A DNA stretch of 64,000 nt from Bradyrhizobium lablabi (GTDB lineage Bacteria; Pseudomonadota; Alphaproteobacteria; Rhizobiales; Xanthobacteraceae), in contig NZ_JAFCJK010000006.1 of NCBI RefSeq assembly GCF_018131005.1, positions 496,001-560,000 on the forward strand, written 5' to 3'. The notes beneath the pieces were generated by a model, which was not told where the DNA came from, made no database searches, and was given only the letters and a program-made list of their open reading frames with translations. The position numbers and the translations under genes were made by a program. This document shows positions 8,048 to 17,106 of this stretch, in pieces. How positions within the stretch are numbered: the first letter of the stretch is position 1; every line of letters begins with the position of its first letter.

Positions 8048-8416
8048 GTGATCGAGCTTGAGCTGCTGCGAGACAAAGGTGTGCTTATTGTCGTACCGAA
8101 CGGTCCGCTTGCGAAAGGCGACTTCGCGAGGCTCGCTGAAGAAATCGATCCGTTCGTTGCCGCCAATGGAAAACTGCGCGGTCTGATGGTGTGTGTAAAG
8201 ACCTTCCCCGGCTGGGACAGTTTCGGTGGGTTCGTGTCGCATCTTGAGTTCGTGCGGGATCATCAACGCAAGATCGATCGCATTGCTGCGGTGACTGATA
8301 GCGGGGGCCTGAAGGTCATGACACAAATCGCGAAGCACGTCGTGTCGCCGCAGGTCCGGCAATTTCCCGCCAGTCAGAGGACCGAGGCGCTGGCATGGCT
8401 GGAAGCCGGCCGGTGA
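8048..8416 (+). CDS. SpoIIAA-like (STAS superfamily) protein
   Basis: A 122-residue protein of the SpoIIAA-like family (PF11964 type, related to STAS domains). The core motifs KLRGLMVCVKTFPGWDSFGG and DRIAAVTDSGGLKVM are characteristic. The start is a GTG at 8048 with AGAAGAGAA just upstream; ATG codons further upstream lie inside the preceding gene in another frame. These single-domain proteins are widespread in alphaproteobacteria, have lipid-binding-like folds and no established function. The protein shares a probable FixK-controlled transcript with the 62-residue gene. Confidence 0.85.
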   Translation: MIELELLRDKGVLIVVPNGPLAKGDFARLAEEIDPFVAANGKLRGLMVCVKTFPGWDSFGGFVSHLEFVRDHQRKIDRIAAVTDSGGLKVMTQIAKHVVSPQVRQFPASQRTEALAWLEAGR

Positions 8417-8605
8417 TCCGTAACGTCGGAAAGCGTCTTGAGGAGATCGAACGAGCACGGACGGCGGCGCCTGCCGCCGCCTGCCCTCAGGCTTGTCGCC
8501 GTCCGGTCGTGCCGGATCAGAGGCGATCTCTTGCTCCCGCCCGACGAGCGATTACCGTCGCGCAGGCTGTTAGATCGAATAGAGCACGGCCAATCGTTCC
8601 AGGCG

Positions 8606-10327
8606 TTAGTTCAGCTTCCCCTGCGCGCCGCGCACGAGCTTGCCCGGCCGCGCGCCGGTGGCCCTGCCGTCGCGCTGGGTGACCACGCCCGAGACGATGG
8701 TCGCATCATAGCCGTCGACCTGCTGTAGCAGGCGGCGGCCGCCCACCGGGAGGTCGTAATGCACCTTCGGCGGATGCAGATGCAGCCGGTCATAATCGAT
8801 CACGTTGACGTCGGCCTTGAAGCCGGGCGCGATCACGCCGCGGTCGTAGAGGCCGACCGACAGCGCGGTCTTGCGCGACTGAACTGCCACCACGAACGGG
8901 ATCGACAGCTTCTCGCCGCGGCTGCGGTCGCGGGTCCAGTGCGTGAGCAGATAGGTCGGGAAGCTCGCGTCGCAGATGATGCCGCAATGCGCGCCGCCGT
9001 CGGAGAGGCCCGGCACCGCGTTTGGATCGCGCAGCATCTCGCGCGTCGCATCGAGATTGCCGTCTGCATAATTGAGGAACGGCACGTAGAGCATGCCGCG
9101 GCCCTCATCGGTCAGCATCGCGTCATAGGCCAGTTCCTCCGGCCGCTTGCCGAGCCGCTGCGCCTGCGCACCGAGCGTGTTCTCCGGCGGCTGCTCGTAG
9201 TCGGGCGGATTGCCGAGCAGGTACATCTTGTCGTAGTTCGGTCGGAAGAACAGCGGATCGTCCGTGGCGGTCGCGCTCTCGCTCAGGATCGCGGCGCGCA
9301 CTTCAGCCTGGCGCAGCCGGACCAGCCGCTCCTTCAGCGGCAGATGCGCGATCGCCTTGTAGCTCGGATGGGTCTGGAACGGGTTGCGCGACAGTTCCAA
9401 CCCCAGCATCAGCCCCACCGGGCGCGCGGCGATCTGCGCGGTGATCGACAGGCCGCGGTTCGAGGCCTCGCGGATCGTGTCGAGCGTCTGGCGCCAGCGC
9501 TGCGGCGCCCGGTCGTTCTGGGTGATCGAGAACGATACGGGGATTTTGGTGTTCTCCGCGACTCGAAGCATCATCGGCAGGTCTTCGTTGATGGTCGAGA
9601 GATCGAGCACGAACTGCAGCACGCTGCGGCCGGCGCCATGCATCGCGCCCGCGATGGCGGTCAGTTCATCCTCGCCGGCCTTCAGGGTCGGCGTGAAGTC
9701 GCCGGTCGAAGTGCGATGGTTCAGCGTGCGCGAGGTCGAGAAGCCCAGCGCGCCCGCGCGCACCGCATCGCTCGCCAGCGCCGCCATCGCCCTGTTGTCG
9801 TCTTCCGTGGAGGGATCGCGGCGGGCGCCGCGCTCGCCCATCACATAGACGCGCAGCGCCGCGTGCGGCAGCTGCGCTCCGATGTCCACGTCGAAATTGC
9901 GCTTCGACAGCCAGTCCATGTAATCGGGGAAGCTCTCCCACTCCCACGGAATGCCGGCGCTCAGCACCGGCTCCGGGATGTCCTCGACGCCTTCCATCAA
10001 CTGAATCAGTCTGGTGTGATCGCTCGGCCGGCACGGCGCGAAGCCGACGCCGCAATTGCCCATGATCGCGGTGGTAACGCCGTTCTGCGACGACGGCGTA
10101 ATGTCGTGGCTCCAGGTCACCTGGCCGTCGTAATGGGTGTGGACGTCGACGAAGCCCGGTGTGACCAGCTTTCCGCGCGCGTCGATCTCTTCCTTGCCCT
10201 TGGCGGACACCTTGCCGACCTCGGTGATGCGGCCGTCTGTGATGGCGACATCGGCTTCATAGAGCTCGCTGCCTTTGCCGTCGGCAATGTTGCCGCCGCG
10301 GATCACGAGGTCTGGGGTCGAGGTCAT
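8606..10327 (-). CDS. N-acyl-D-amino-acid deacylase family amidohydrolase
   Basis: A 573-residue cytoplasmic metal-dependent amidohydrolase of the D-aminoacylase family. The metal-binding HTH motif is in GFVDVHTHYDG (about residue 61), the conserved cysteine region in MGNCGVGFAP, and the catalytic aspartate region in GLSDGGAHCG near residue 465. The C-terminal part ends with the usual small beta domain (ADVNVIDYDRL). Length is near the upper end for the family (480-580). These enzymes hydrolyse N-acyl-D-amino acids or related amides; exact substrate is unknown. It stands alone, with no transporter or racemase beside it. Confidence 0.88.
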   Translation of the reverse strand: MTSTPDLVIRGGNIADGKGSELYEADVAITDGRITEVGKVSAKGKEEIDARGKLVTPGFVDVHTHYDGQVTWSHDITPSSQNGVTTAIMGNCGVGFAPCRPSDHTRLIQLMEGVEDIPEPVLSAGIPWEWESFPDYMDWLSKRNFDVDIGAQLPHAALRVYVMGERGARRDPSTEDDNRAMAALASDAVRAGALGFSTSRTLNHRTSTGDFTPTLKAGEDELTAIAGAMHGAGRSVLQFVLDLSTINEDLPMMLRVAENTKIPVSFSITQNDRAPQRWRQTLDTIREASNRGLSITAQIAARPVGLMLGLELSRNPFQTHPSYKAIAHLPLKERLVRLRQAEVRAAILSESATATDDPLFFRPNYDKMYLLGNPPDYEQPPENTLGAQAQRLGKRPEELAYDAMLTDEGRGMLYVPFLNYADGNLDATREMLRDPNAVPGLSDGGAHCGIICDASFPTYLLTHWTRDRSRGEKLSIPFVVAVQSRKTALSVGLYDRGVIAPGFKADVNVIDYDRLHLHPPKVHYDLPVGGRRLLQQVDGYDATIVSGVVTQRDGRATGARPGKLVRGAQGKLN

Positions 10328-10516
10328 GGCATTTCATCCCGAGGCTGTTCTTGTTGCTACGCATCATGGGTGACGCCCTGATGCTGTCAACCGCCGCCGC
10401 TGAAGCTCTGGGATGCGCTGGCAGCGTTTTGCCAGCAAGGATCGAACACGGCCGCCGGGCGGAAATTTGTTCCCGGCGGAAGGCAGACGACCTCGCACCG
10501 CGGAAGTCGATCAAGC

Positions 10517-10962
10517 CTAGCGCGCGCCGAAGAAGGACGTCTTCTGGGTCTCTTCGGGCTGCAGCCTGGCGCGGACCCGCATCAGATCCTTCCAGCCGAT
10601 ATAGCCGACGAGCCGCTGATCCTCGCGAGAAATCACCGGCAGGTGCGAAACGTTGACCTGCATAAGACGGTCGGCGAGCCCGTCCAGATATTCGTCGGGA
10701 TAGGCGACGATGATCTTGCCTCCCGTCAGCAACTGGCTGAGCGTCGTGGTGCGATGTTTGCCGGCGCCGCCAGCGCAGCACGGACGGCGGGTCGATCACA
10801 GTTGCAGCAGCGCGGCGCCGGCCATCACGCCGGCGCCGGCGGCAAAGCGATTGCCGAGATCACCACGACGCGTGGATCGGTCGTGAAGTCGCTCAGATAG
10901 CGGCTGGTCTTGTGGTGGCTGGTCTTGGCGGAGGCGTTCGATTTGGTGGAAATGAGGCTCAT
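10517..10962 (-). pseudogene. clcA: Chloride channel gene remnant with internal deletion
   Basis: The minus strand starts at an ATG (10960-10962) with an N-terminus typical of ClC-type channels of this group (YLSDFTTDPRVVVISAIAL), which breaks off after about 45 residues. The frame is lost, and about 130 bases further a CBS-domain C-terminus appears, including IIVAYPDEYLDGL, VSHLPVISREDQRLVGYI and WKDLMRVRARL, ending at 10517. The whole transmembrane body and first CBS domain (well over 1 kb) are missing. The best reading is one or more internal deletions of a clcA-like gene with a CBS tail. It faces a truncated marR gene, as if one event affected both. Confidence 0.75.
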
Positions 10963-10984
10963 TGTCGGCGTAGCGCCCGGATAG

Positions 10985-11311
10985 TTTCGATTTTGCGCCG
11001 CGTCATATCGCATAAGGCAGCATCAGGCCTTGCTGGCGATCAAGGGGTATCCGGGCGGCCGACCGGTCACGATCGGGGATCTTGCCGAACGGTTGCGGCT
11101 TCGTCACCACACCACCGTCGAACTTGTCGACCGGCTCTCCGAGGCGGGGCTGGTCGAACGCGTCCTCGATCCCTCGGACCAGCGGCGGGTCCTGCTGAAA
11201 TTGACCGGCCTCGCCGCCGACCACCTCGCCGAACTGTCTGCGGTTCACCCGGATAAGCTGTCGCGGATCGAGCTGCTGCTGAAGCGGGCGCTGTCGCGAC
11301 GACCGGAATGA
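10985..11311 (+). pseudogene. MarR family regulator, 5' end missing
   Basis: The frame open from 10985 to 11311 encodes the winged-helix part of a MarR regulator: QHQALLAIKGYPGG, then TIGDLAERLRLRHHTTVELV (recognition helix region), VERVLDPSDQRRVLLKLT (wing), and a C-terminal helix. Full-length members have about 40 more residues before QHQALLAIKG, which forms part of the dimerisation helix. Here a stop at 10982-10984 precedes it, and the only possible starts are weak (TTG at 11030). I call it a truncated, probably non-functional gene. It is divergent from the deleted chloride-channel remnant. Confidence 0.65.
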
Positions 11312-11372
11312 GTGCGTTCGCGCGTGATGCGGCCTCACCGCGGCGCGATCATGCCGCGCCAGTGCCCGCGCT

Positions 11373-12611
11373 TCAGGCGTGCGGGCTCGCCGTCTCGGCT
11401 TGATATCCCGCAGCCTGTGGCTTGCGCTCGGTGACGAGCGCGAGCAGCACCGTCAGCACCATGAACACCACGGAGGCGCCGAACACCCAATGCGGCATGT
11501 GCTGGTCCATGATCCAGCCGAACAGCAGCGGGCTCACGATGCCGCCGAGGTTGAAGCCGGTGGAGACGATGCCGAAGGCGCGGCCCGCGGCGCCTGGCGG
11601 AGCGGCGTTGCGCACCAGCATGTCGCGGGACGGCGCGATCACGCCGCCGAGAAACCCGGCAAGGCCCATCGCCAGCGTCAGCAGCACCGAGGGCAGGCTG
11701 AAAAGCGCGATGACGAGCACGATCGCGGCGTTGACGGCGAAGCAGGCCGCCGCGACCTGGCCGTGGCGGCGGGTGCGGTCGGCGAGATAGCCGCCCGCCA
11801 GCACGCCCGCGGCACTGGCGCCAAGGAATGCAGTCAGAGCGACGTTGGCTGTAGAGAACGAGACGCCGTAGCCACCCATCAGCGCGACCACGCCGAAATT
11901 GCCGATGCCGGCGCTCGACAGGCTGAGCAGCATGAAGAAGATGGTGAGTACCACGAGCGCCGGCGTGATCACGCTCGCCTGCGGTGTTTTCTCGCCCCGG
12001 CTCCTGCTCTTGTGCGCGCCCGCGTCGGGAATGCCGAGCCCAACCAGGAACAGCGCCACCACCGGGCCGACCGCGCCGGCCACGATCAATGCGCCAAGGC
12101 CGCCGATCCCGGCGACGAGCGTCGCCATGATTGCGGGCGCCACCGCGCCGCCGAGGAAACCCGCAAAGGTGTGGATCGAGAAGGCGCGACCCATCCGCGC
12201 CTCGTCCATGTGGGCCGACAGGATGGCGTAATCGGCGGGATGATAGACGCTGTTGGCGAGGCCGAGCAGCGCCGCACTGACGATCAGGACCGGGTAGCTC
12301 AAATGAAGGCCGAGACCAATCAGGGCGCAGCCGCCGAGGGTGAGCCCGATCAGCAGGATTTTGCGCGCGCCGACGTGATCGACGAGGTAGCCGATCGGCG
12401 CCTGGGTGAGGCCGGAGACCACCGCGAACACGGTCAGCGCGAAGCCGAGCTCGATATAGCCGACGCCGAGTTGCACTTTAAGGAACGGAAACAGCATCGG
12501 CAGCACGAACAGATGGAAATGGCTGACCCAATGCGCGACCGAGATGCCGGTCAGCGTACGCATCGCGCGGTCGGCCTTCATTTGCTGCGGTGCGGCCAGA
12601 ACGTCGACCAT
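11373..12611 (-). CDS. MFS transporter
   Basis: A 412-residue major facilitator with 12 predicted helices. It carries GYLVDHVGARKILLIGL after helix 2 (the A-motif region), GLANSVYHPADYAILS in helix 4 and GGYLADRTRRHG in the second half. The SVYHPADYAILS pattern resembles the Fsr (fosmidomycin resistance)-like branch and related drug or nitrate-type carriers. I start at the ATG at 12611; an in-frame TTG lies two codons upstream. Its ribosome binding site is weak. It ends 61 bases from the truncated marR gene, on the opposite strand. Cargo unknown. Confidence 0.86.
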   Translation of the reverse strand: MVDVLAAPQQMKADRAMRTLTGISVAHWVSHFHLFVLPMLFPFLKVQLGVGYIELGFALTVFAVVSGLTQAPIGYLVDHVGARKILLIGLTLGGCALIGLGLHLSYPVLIVSAALLGLANSVYHPADYAILSAHMDEARMGRAFSIHTFAGFLGGAVAPAIMATLVAGIGGLGALIVAGAVGPVVALFLVGLGIPDAGAHKSRSRGEKTPQASVITPALVVLTIFFMLLSLSSAGIGNFGVVALMGGYGVSFSTANVALTAFLGASAAGVLAGGYLADRTRRHGQVAAACFAVNAAIVLVIALFSLPSVLLTLAMGLAGFLGGVIAPSRDMLVRNAAPPGAAGRAFGIVSTGFNLGGIVSPLLFGWIMDQHMPHWVFGASVVFMVLTVLLALVTERKPQAAGYQAETASPHA

Positions 12612-12855
12612 GTCCAAAACAACCTGTTTTCCAATACGGCCCGGCGAGAGCGGGCGAAATTAGAGGCTTGCCGCTAATTGTCCATGAACGCGGCTGCATG
12701 GCTGCCCCGGGCGGAGCATGATCCGGCCGGGCGACCGCCGTACACGGTGGGCGCCCGGTCGTTTTCATTGCGGCAAACGCGGAGCGTGTAGGCCGGATTG
12801 ACGCATGTGGCATTAAATGCGGCGACAAAACGCTCTCGCGCAGCGATGATCGGCC

Positions 12856-14175
12856 ATGGTCGACGGCGCAAGGAAACTCCGGGTGCTACTGTCGGAGGGA
12901 TCCAGCACCTCCGGCCGCGAGGCGCTCACGATCCTGGGACTCGCCGGGCATCACGTCGAGGTCTGCGACCCTTCGCGGTGGTGTCTGGCGCGCTACTCCC
13001 GCTTCGTCCGCAAATTCCATCATTGCCCCGGGCTGCGCACCGATCCGGCCGGCTTCCTCCGCTTCGTCGAGCGCCTGTTGGCCAGGGAGCGTTTCGATGT
13101 GCTGCTGCCGACCCATGAGCAGGGATTTGCCTTCGCGCGGGTGTCCAGGCGCCTCGCGGGCCGCGTGGGCCTCGCGCTGCCGGATTTTGCCGATTACCGC
13201 AGGGTGCACAGCAAGGCCGGCTTCAGCCGCTTGCTCGATCAGCTCGGTCTGCCGCAGCCGCCGACGCGGATTGTGACTTCGGCCGATGCGTTGCGCGAGG
13301 CGGTGCGCTTGCCCTCGGTCGTCAAGACGTCAGTCGGCACCGCCAGCCGCGGCATCTGGTTCGTGCGCGACGAAAGCGATCTCAACCTCGCACTCTACGA
13401 TCTCGAATCGAACGGCGGGTTTGACGGCGAGGTGCTCGTGCAGGACCTCGTCACCGGCACCACCGAGAAGGCCCAGTCGGTGTTTTGCCGCGGCAGGCTG
13501 CTCGGCTTCCACACCTACCGGCAGGTCGCGGCCGGGGTCGGCGGCGGCGAGGCGATCAAGGAGAGCGTGAGCCGGCCGGCGCTGCGCGGCTATCTCGAGG
13601 CGATCGGTGCGCATCTCGGCTGGCACGGTGCGCTCTCGGTCGATGTCATCATGCCGCTCGACAGCGCCACTCCGCTCCTGATCGACTGCAATCCGCGGCT
13701 GGTCGAGCCGATGAACGCCTATCGCGCCGGCGTCGATCTCGTCGATCTCCTGCTCCGCGTCTCGCTTGGCGAGACCCCGGGCGCGCTGCCGGAGGGCCGC
13801 GAGGGGGTGCGGACGCATCTTGCGATGCAGGCATTGCTCGGCAGCGGCTCCCGCGACGGCACGCGGCGCGACATCATCAGGGAATGCTGGCGCATCCGTT
13901 CAGGCACCGGCGTCTATACCGGCAGCAGCGAGGAGCTTACGCCGGTCGGCCTCGACTGGATCAGCGCGCTACCGCTCGCCACGACAGCGGCGCTGCTTTT
14001 GGTGTCGCCACAGCTCGCATCCTCCCTCGCGCGTGGCGGCTTCGGCGCGCATCTGCTCGACCTCGAAAGCATCCGAAAGATCGAGAGTGATGGTTTCGCG
14101 CGCGATGCATCAGCACCTGATCCCGGCGAAAGCCGGGACGACGTGGGCTACAACGGCTCGTCGTCATTGCCGTAG
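12856..14175 (+). CDS. ATP-grasp domain protein
   Basis: A 439-residue enzyme of the ATP-grasp superfamily (carbamoyl-phosphate-synthase-like branch). Residues 8-110 form the pre-ATP-grasp Rossmann part (LRVLLSEGSSTSGREALTIL). The nucleotide-binding domain includes LPSVVKTSVGTASRGIW and EVLVQDLVTGTTEKAQS, and the metal-binding end reads SVDVIMP...LLIDCNPRLVEPMNAY. Such enzymes ligate a carboxylate to an amine or thiol using ATP. The gene stands alone, so no substrate can be inferred. The last 25 or so residues (from DASAPDPGE) are encoded by a dispersed repeat unit and look like a replaced C-terminus. The end overlaps the next gene on the other strand by 28 bases. Confidence 0.83.
   Translation: MVDGARKLRVLLSEGSSTSGREALTILGLAGHHVEVCDPSRWCLARYSRFVRKFHHCPGLRTDPAGFLRFVERLLARERFDVLLPTHEQGFAFARVSRRLAGRVGLALPDFADYRRVHSKAGFSRLLDQLGLPQPPTRIVTSADALREAVRLPSVVKTSVGTASRGIWFVRDESDLNLALYDLESNGGFDGEVLVQDLVTGTTEKAQSVFCRGRLLGFHTYRQVAAGVGGGEAIKESVSRPALRGYLEAIGAHLGWHGALSVDVIMPLDSATPLLIDCNPRLVEPMNAYRAGVDLVDLLLRVSLGETPGALPEGREGVRTHLAMQALLGSGSRDGTRRDIIRECWRIRSGTGVYTGSSEELTPVGLDWISALPLATTAALLLVSPQLASSLARGGFGAHLLDLESIRKIESDGFARDASAPDPGESRDDVGYNGSSSLP
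14114..14146. repeat. Short dispersed repeat (CCCGGCGAAAGCCGGGACGAC family)
   Basis: CCCGGCGAAAGCCGGGA is a perfect hairpin inside the 3' end of the ATP-grasp gene. The surrounding sequence is like the half-units at 46585-46620 and 56968-57050. Its presence within a reading frame suggests that the element supplied the current C-terminal codons. Confidence 0.55.
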
Positions 14176-14330
14176 CGGTCCTGCTTCGGCGTAGCGAAGT
14201 CGCCATCCTCGTACCATTCGTCATCCTGCGGAGGCGGTGGCGGAGGCGTTGTCTTCGCAGCGTCCTGAGATGTGGTGTCCTGGGATGTGTTCCGGACCGT
14301 CTTTGGGCTCTTCCTGCCGGCTCTGCCCAT
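14148..14330 (-). CDS. Small proline-rich acidic hypothetical protein
   Basis: A 60-residue protein with a basic start (MGRAGRKSPK), a run of six prolines (TTPPPPPPQDDEW) and an acidic tail (DRYGNDDEPL). The ATG at 14330 has AGGGGAA six bases upstream, which supports translation. No domain is recognised; it looks disordered. It overlaps the last 28 bases of the ATP-grasp gene tail to tail. Confidence 0.55.
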   Translation of the reverse strand: MGRAGRKSPKTVRNTSQDTTSQDAAKTTPPPPPPQDDEWYEDGDFATPKQDRYGNDDEPL

Positions 14331-14430
14331 GCGCTTTCCCCTGCGGGTTCAAATCGATCGCACGATCCTACCGGTTTCGCGCGCCCTTGTAACGCGCGTC
14401 CGGATGGAGGCGGTGCCATCATGGCACCGC

Positions 14431-16689
14431 TCAGAACGTCGCGCCCGCCCTCACCATGTAGGTTCGCCCGGGGAGCGGGTAGGCGGAGAAGCGGCCCGCC
14501 GTGAACGAACTTGCGATGGCGTAGTCGTAATACAGCGCGTTGAACACGTTGTTCACGCTCACCGACCAGAAGAAGCGATCATACTGCCCGCTAAGCTTCA
14601 AATCGGCCGTGGCGTTCGCGGGAATGCGGCCCTGCGTATTGGCCTGGTCGTTGTCCATGACGCGCGAGCTCCAGGCGCGCAGCGTGGCGTCGAACACAAG
14701 ATAGTTCTGCCAGATATTCCAGGTCACACCCGCGCTGCCGGTGTAGCGGGACACCAGCGGCACATCGTTACCGGCGAATACGCCCTCCCGGAAGACAGCC
14801 CTTATAAGGGCCATGCCGCCGCGGAAGGTCACGGTATCGCTGGCCCGCAGCGAGGCGCTGGTCTCGGCGCCGTAACGGCGAGTGGGGTCCAGGTTGATGT
14901 TGTAAAACAGCACCGGATTGAAATGGATCTCGTTCTCGAGGTTCATCAGGTAGATGCTGCTTTGCACCTGGAACAGGTTGGTCTTGACGCGGACGCCGCC
15001 CTCGACGTCGTACGAGGTCTGGGTCTTGAGCTGGAAATTCTGCGGCAGCGGGGCAAAGGTCAGCGGATCGAATGACGGGCCCGTCAGCACGCGCTCGTCC
15101 ACGTCGGGCGTGCGGAACGCGCGCGCGGCGCGACCGAACACCGAGAATGTGTCGGTGAGGCGATGCTCGGCGCCGACGTGGAGCGCGTACTGCGTCTCGC
15201 TGCTGTCGAACGGCGTTGCCCGGGCGTCGAAAGCGAACGGCGCGGTGGGATCGTAGCGATCCCGCGCCGAGACGCTGATGTTCTGGACGCGCGCGCCGTA
15301 GGAGAAATCCGTCGTCGGCAACAGGCCGAGCGTGTGCTGCCAGTATCCGCCGAGCGTCCGTTGCGTCAGGTCGTAGGTGTGGATCGGCGGTACATCCTTG
15401 AAGGCGCCGCGCTGCTGAAGAAACGTCGAATCATAGTAGTCGATGCCGGTCAGGACCGTGGACGGCAGGCCGAACATTGCGCTCTTGATGCTCACGCGGG
15501 GTGTGATCGACCAGGTCTCGAGCGTGGCGTTGTTGTAGGTCGAGGCAAAGCTGATCGACGGCATCGTGCCGAAGAAGCCGCTCTGGGTGTCGCGCTGCCG
15601 GTAACCGCCATCGACGATGAGGTCGACGCCGTTCATCAACGTCCTGGTGAAGCCGGCGGTGGCGCTGGCGGTCTGCTGGGTGCCGTAGTCGAACGGCGTG
15701 CTGCTGCCCCTGCGGTCGGTCGCGAGTTCGTTGAGACCGATCGACGGATCGACGAAGCGGCCGCCCGGAAAGCCGAGTTTCTGGTCGCTGCCCGTGATGG
15801 TCAGGAACGCCGTGAGATCCGGCGCGGTGTAGTTGAGGTTGCCGACGCCGTCGCGCTGGTCGATCGCATTGTTGACGCGGTAGCCGTCGGACTTGAAGTC
15901 GTTGCCATAGAACGACGCCGCCCACGGGCCCGAATTCGTGGTCGCGGACACCGAGCCCACGCGGCTGTTGAAGGAACCGAATCCGCCTTCGGCCTTCATC
16001 GTCATCGGCGGCCCGGCGACGCCGGTCTTGGTCACGATGTTGACGACGCCGCCCACCGCATTGTCGCCGTAGAGCACGGCGGCGCTGTTGCCGCGGATGA
16101 TCTCGATGCGCTCGATCGAGTGGAGCGGGATCGTCGAGAGGTCGAAGCCGGTCTTGTCGATATCGTTGAGCCGGCGGCCGTTGAGCAGGAACAGCGTGTT
16201 GTCGGTGGCGAACGCGCCGAAACCGCGCAGGTCGACCGCGGTCTTGGCGCCGTTCAGGCCGCCATAGAGCGTTTGCACCTGCACGCCCGGCACCTGGGCA
16301 AGGATTTCAGGCAAGGTGTGCAAGGGTGAATGCAGGATGTCGTCCGCGGTGATGACGGTCGAGGACGTACCCACGATCCCATTGGAGCCGCCCGTTCCTC
16401 CGGCCCCCGATCCCGTGCCGGGCGATGTCGTGCCCGATCCGGTGCCGCTTCCCGTGTCGCTGGTGCGCGTGGTGCTCGGCGCACGGCGGCGCGGCGCGGC
16501 GGTCTCGTCATAGGTCGGCTTGGCGCGGGTATAGTTCTGGTCGCCCGGCTTGATGACTTCGATAGGAGGGAGCTGGTCGGAGCCCGGCGCAGACTGCGCC
16601 AGTGCAGTCGAGGCGCAGATCGCCGGCGCGAACATTGTCGATGCGAGCAGCAGCGCGCGCCTTCGCCGGGTTGAGGAAATGGAAGACAT
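14431..16689 (-). CDS. btuB: TonB-dependent outer-membrane receptor, cobalamin (BtuB-like)
   Basis: A 752-residue outer-membrane receptor. It has a signal peptide ending in ASTALAQ (about residue 32), a TonB-box-like PPIEVI, a low-complexity Gly/Ser/Thr linker, a plug domain (SSTVITADDILHSPLHTLPE to IEIIRGNSAAVLYGDNAVGG) and a beta-barrel ending with phenylalanine (RTYMVRAGATF). I choose the ATG at 16689, which has GAGG upstream; a longer frame would run into the leader RNA. The leader contains a cobalamin riboswitch, so the cargo is very probably vitamin B12 or a corrinoid, and B12 excess should shut off expression. A FecCD-type permease and ATPase are divergently encoded. Confidence 0.9.
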   Translation of the reverse strand: MSSISSTRRRRALLLASTMFAPAICASTALAQSAPGSDQLPPIEVIKPGDQNYTRAKPTYDETAAPRRRAPSTTRTSDTGSGTGSGTTSPGTGSGAGGTGGSNGIVGTSSTVITADDILHSPLHTLPEILAQVPGVQVQTLYGGLNGAKTAVDLRGFGAFATDNTLFLLNGRRLNDIDKTGFDLSTIPLHSIERIEIIRGNSAAVLYGDNAVGGVVNIVTKTGVAGPPMTMKAEGGFGSFNSRVGSVSATTNSGPWAASFYGNDFKSDGYRVNNAIDQRDGVGNLNYTAPDLTAFLTITGSDQKLGFPGGRFVDPSIGLNELATDRRGSSTPFDYGTQQTASATAGFTRTLMNGVDLIVDGGYRQRDTQSGFFGTMPSISFASTYNNATLETWSITPRVSIKSAMFGLPSTVLTGIDYYDSTFLQQRGAFKDVPPIHTYDLTQRTLGGYWQHTLGLLPTTDFSYGARVQNISVSARDRYDPTAPFAFDARATPFDSSETQYALHVGAEHRLTDTFSVFGRAARAFRTPDVDERVLTGPSFDPLTFAPLPQNFQLKTQTSYDVEGGVRVKTNLFQVQSSIYLMNLENEIHFNPVLFYNINLDPTRRYGAETSASLRASDTVTFRGGMALIRAVFREGVFAGNDVPLVSRYTGSAGVTWNIWQNYLVFDATLRAWSSRVMDNDQANTQGRIPANATADLKLSGQYDRFFWSVSVNNVFNALYYDYAIASSFTAGRFSAYPLPGRTYMVRAGATF

Positions 16690-16804
16690 GGAAACCTCGG
16701 TGGACGTCAGTGGCACGTCACCGCGAACCAGTCTCACCATCGCGCTTCCCGCGTCAGGTGAAGCTAATGCCTGTACTCCCCGACCGGCATCTTCGCGTGT
16801 GACC

Positions 16805-16985
16805 ACGGCTGACGGCAGGTCTCCTGGCTCGCGGGTCGTTACCCTCCGTCGCCTTCCCAGGACCGAGTTTCCCAGTGGCCTGTGACGGAGGATTCGCCGC
16901 ATACAGTTGCGGGGGCAGCCGCGGCCTGGGGGAAGTTTCCCCGTACCGCATTCCCTTTTGATCCCAGTTCAGGAACCGTCACATC
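16805..16985 (-). promoter_or_regulatory. Cobalamin riboswitch
   Basis: Read on the minus strand, the leader begins TGACGGTTCC, continues with the conserved core AAAAGGGAATGCGG, then CCCCGCAACTGTATGCGG, GCCACTGGGAAACTCGG and CTGGGAAGGCGACGG, and ends with the B12 box AGCCAGGAGACCTGCC (at about 16811-16828). This is the textbook order of cobalamin-aptamer elements. It ends about 120 bases before the btuB start, leaving room for an expression platform. Ligand binding should reduce btuB expression. Confidence 0.95.
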
Positions 16986-17106
16986 GATCTAGGAGTCGCC
17001 CGCAGTCCGAGTCAATCCCGGCGGGGCCGCGGCTGGGGTCGAGGGATTGCGCTTTTTGACCGGGTGTTGCTTGCCTGCCAGCGCAATCGCTGTATGAGCA
17101 TGGCCC

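Noticed and set aside
11379..12677. Long plus-strand open frame opposite the MFS gene
   Set aside because: Antisense to a conserved membrane protein; composition is typical of codon-position shadow, no ribosome binding site.
16990..17106. A second riboswitch for btuCD
   Set aside because: The sequence before btuC has no B12 box or aptamer core; the only riboswitch reads toward btuB.
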